Assembly: GCA_040752215.1 (NCBI GenBank)
Contig: JBFMEX010000008.1
Span: 1 to 36,101 of the forward strand
Length of the DNA stretch: 36,101 nucleotides
Origin: JBFMEX01 sp040752215
GTDB taxonomy: Bacteria > Pseudomonadota > Alphaproteobacteria > Rhizobiales > Hyphomicrobiaceae
Reading direction: 5' to 3'
This document shows positions 35,579-36,101 of this stretch, in pieces (within the stretch, counting starts at the first letter, position 1; each line of letters begins with the position of its first letter). The translations under genes and the position numbers were made by a program. Below the pieces are notes generated by a model, which saw only the letters and a list, made by a program, of their open reading frames with translations, was not told where the DNA came from and did no database searches.

Positions 35579-36031
35579 GCTGCCGCGCGGAGTCTCGCCT
35601 GACGATTTGAGACAGGCGAGGATGTGCCCACGATGTCGGATGTGGACACAAGTGACAGGAAGCGCCGGCGCAACAAGCGCTGGCCGTCGGCACGAGGCGA
35701 GTCCTCGCGCTTGACCCCGCCAGACGGGCGCGGACGTGCGGAGCGCACGTGGCGGCTCCAGAGGTCAGTGGCCGCCATGGCTCACCAGAGGTCAGGGACG
35801 GGGGAGGCCGACGGTGGTTCGACGGCCGGCGGCACGCGGCGTCGCTTCCCCGTCGCGCGATCGTGCCGGCACGCCGGCGTCGCCTTGCCGACTGGCGGAA
35901 CCGCAATCTTAATGTATACTGATGACATATGATACCGCCCAATGATTTGATCGACTCCTGTTGCGCGGTGGCGATTCACGAGAGGCCACCCTCCATGGTT
36001 CCCTCTGGTCGCTGATTCGACGGAGGGCATC
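35579..36031. other. Region without supported genes before the IS element
   Basis: These 453 bases hold no gene I can support. A plus-strand frame at 35624-35932 is low quality and Arg-rich. An AT-rich patch at 35906-35934 contains TATACT and an imperfect palindrome GTATAC...GATAC, which could be part of an IS end or a promoter for the transposase. GGAGG at 36021-36025 is its ribosome binding site. Confidence 0.4.
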
Positions 36032-36101
36032 ATGGCTGCGCTGGAGATACGCAAGGACCGCACACCGGTCGTTCTTCGCAAGCTCGCCAAGGCCGAGAGC
36101 G
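36032..36101 (+). mobile_element. Start of an IS630-type transposase (cut by window end)
   Basis: The 23 visible residues, MAALEIRKDRTPVVLRKLAK and onward, match the N terminus common to IS630-family transposase helix-turn-helix parts (MAALxLRxDYxxxxLRRLAR). ATG 36032 is preceded by GGAGG at good spacing. The catalytic part lies beyond the window, so activity and family need the neighbouring sequence. Confidence 0.6.

Noticed and set aside
35624..35932. Plus-strand frame starting MPTMSDVDTSDRKRRRNKRW
   Set aside because: The opening faintly recalls IS66 OrfA proteins, but nothing after it matches and there is no good ribosome binding site.

Overview
The window is about 36 kb of GC-rich chromosome from an alphaproteobacterium, most like the Rhodospirillales or Rhizobiales (inferred from gene content; no 16S gene is present). 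The evidence is a PhyR/NepR general-stress-response locus, a DUF1674 (SdhAF4-like) protein, a ppiC-argJ-mutT block divergent from secA, a yqaA-dsbB pair, and the order hemW-rdgB-(VOC)-rph divergent from hrcA-grpE-dnaK-dnaJ. Most of the DNA is conserved housekeeping sequence; the accessory material sits at both ends and in a few islands.

Region 1 (1-1950) holds two NepR-like anti-sigma genes that face each other and share a CTAG stop-codon overlap. A PhyR-type response regulator follows, whose receiver keeps the phospho-accepting Asp but lacks the conserved Thr and Lys. A decayed IS5-type transposase fragment ends the region. Region 2 (1951-11339) has mutT, a thiopurine-methyltransferase-like gene, argJ and a periplasmic PpiC foldase on the minus strand, then secA, a NodU/CmcH-type carbamoyltransferase and an alpha/beta-hydrolase on the plus strand. 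Region 3 (11491-13835) has a hicBA pair whose toxin frame looks shifted, an orphan TadG-like von Willebrand protein and an SdhAF4-like gene. Region 4 (13991-18559) has htpX, rsmB, a heparinase II/III-family protein and a small unknown gene with its own terminator. Region 5 (18560-19415) is a gene-poor stretch with strong hairpins and short repeats.

Region 6 (19416-24120, minus strand) has yqaA-dsbB and then rph-VOC-rdgB-hemW. RdgB carries an unusual C-terminal extra domain, joined at a palindromic repeat that also occurs in the neighbouring intergenic DNA. Region 7 (24340-30407) is the heat-shock block hrcA, grpE, a small secreted Cys/His protein, dnaK and dnaJ. Region 8 (30578-35166) has a c-type cytochrome, a broken second cytochrome-like gene with an 11-G tract, a flavin reductase, pyrF, a DUF1330 gene, a hicA pseudogene with an intact hicB, and gshB. 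Region 9 (35167-36101) has a small putative membrane protein, non-coding sequence and the start of an IS630-type transposase.

I did not find a complete, clearly new multi-gene defence or biosynthetic system. The strongest leads are the double-NepR/atypical-PhyR locus, the RdgB fusion, the repeated pattern of decayed HicA toxins beside intact HicB antitoxins, and the structured gene-free region at 18.6-19.4 kb. No CRISPR array, rRNA or tRNA was seen.
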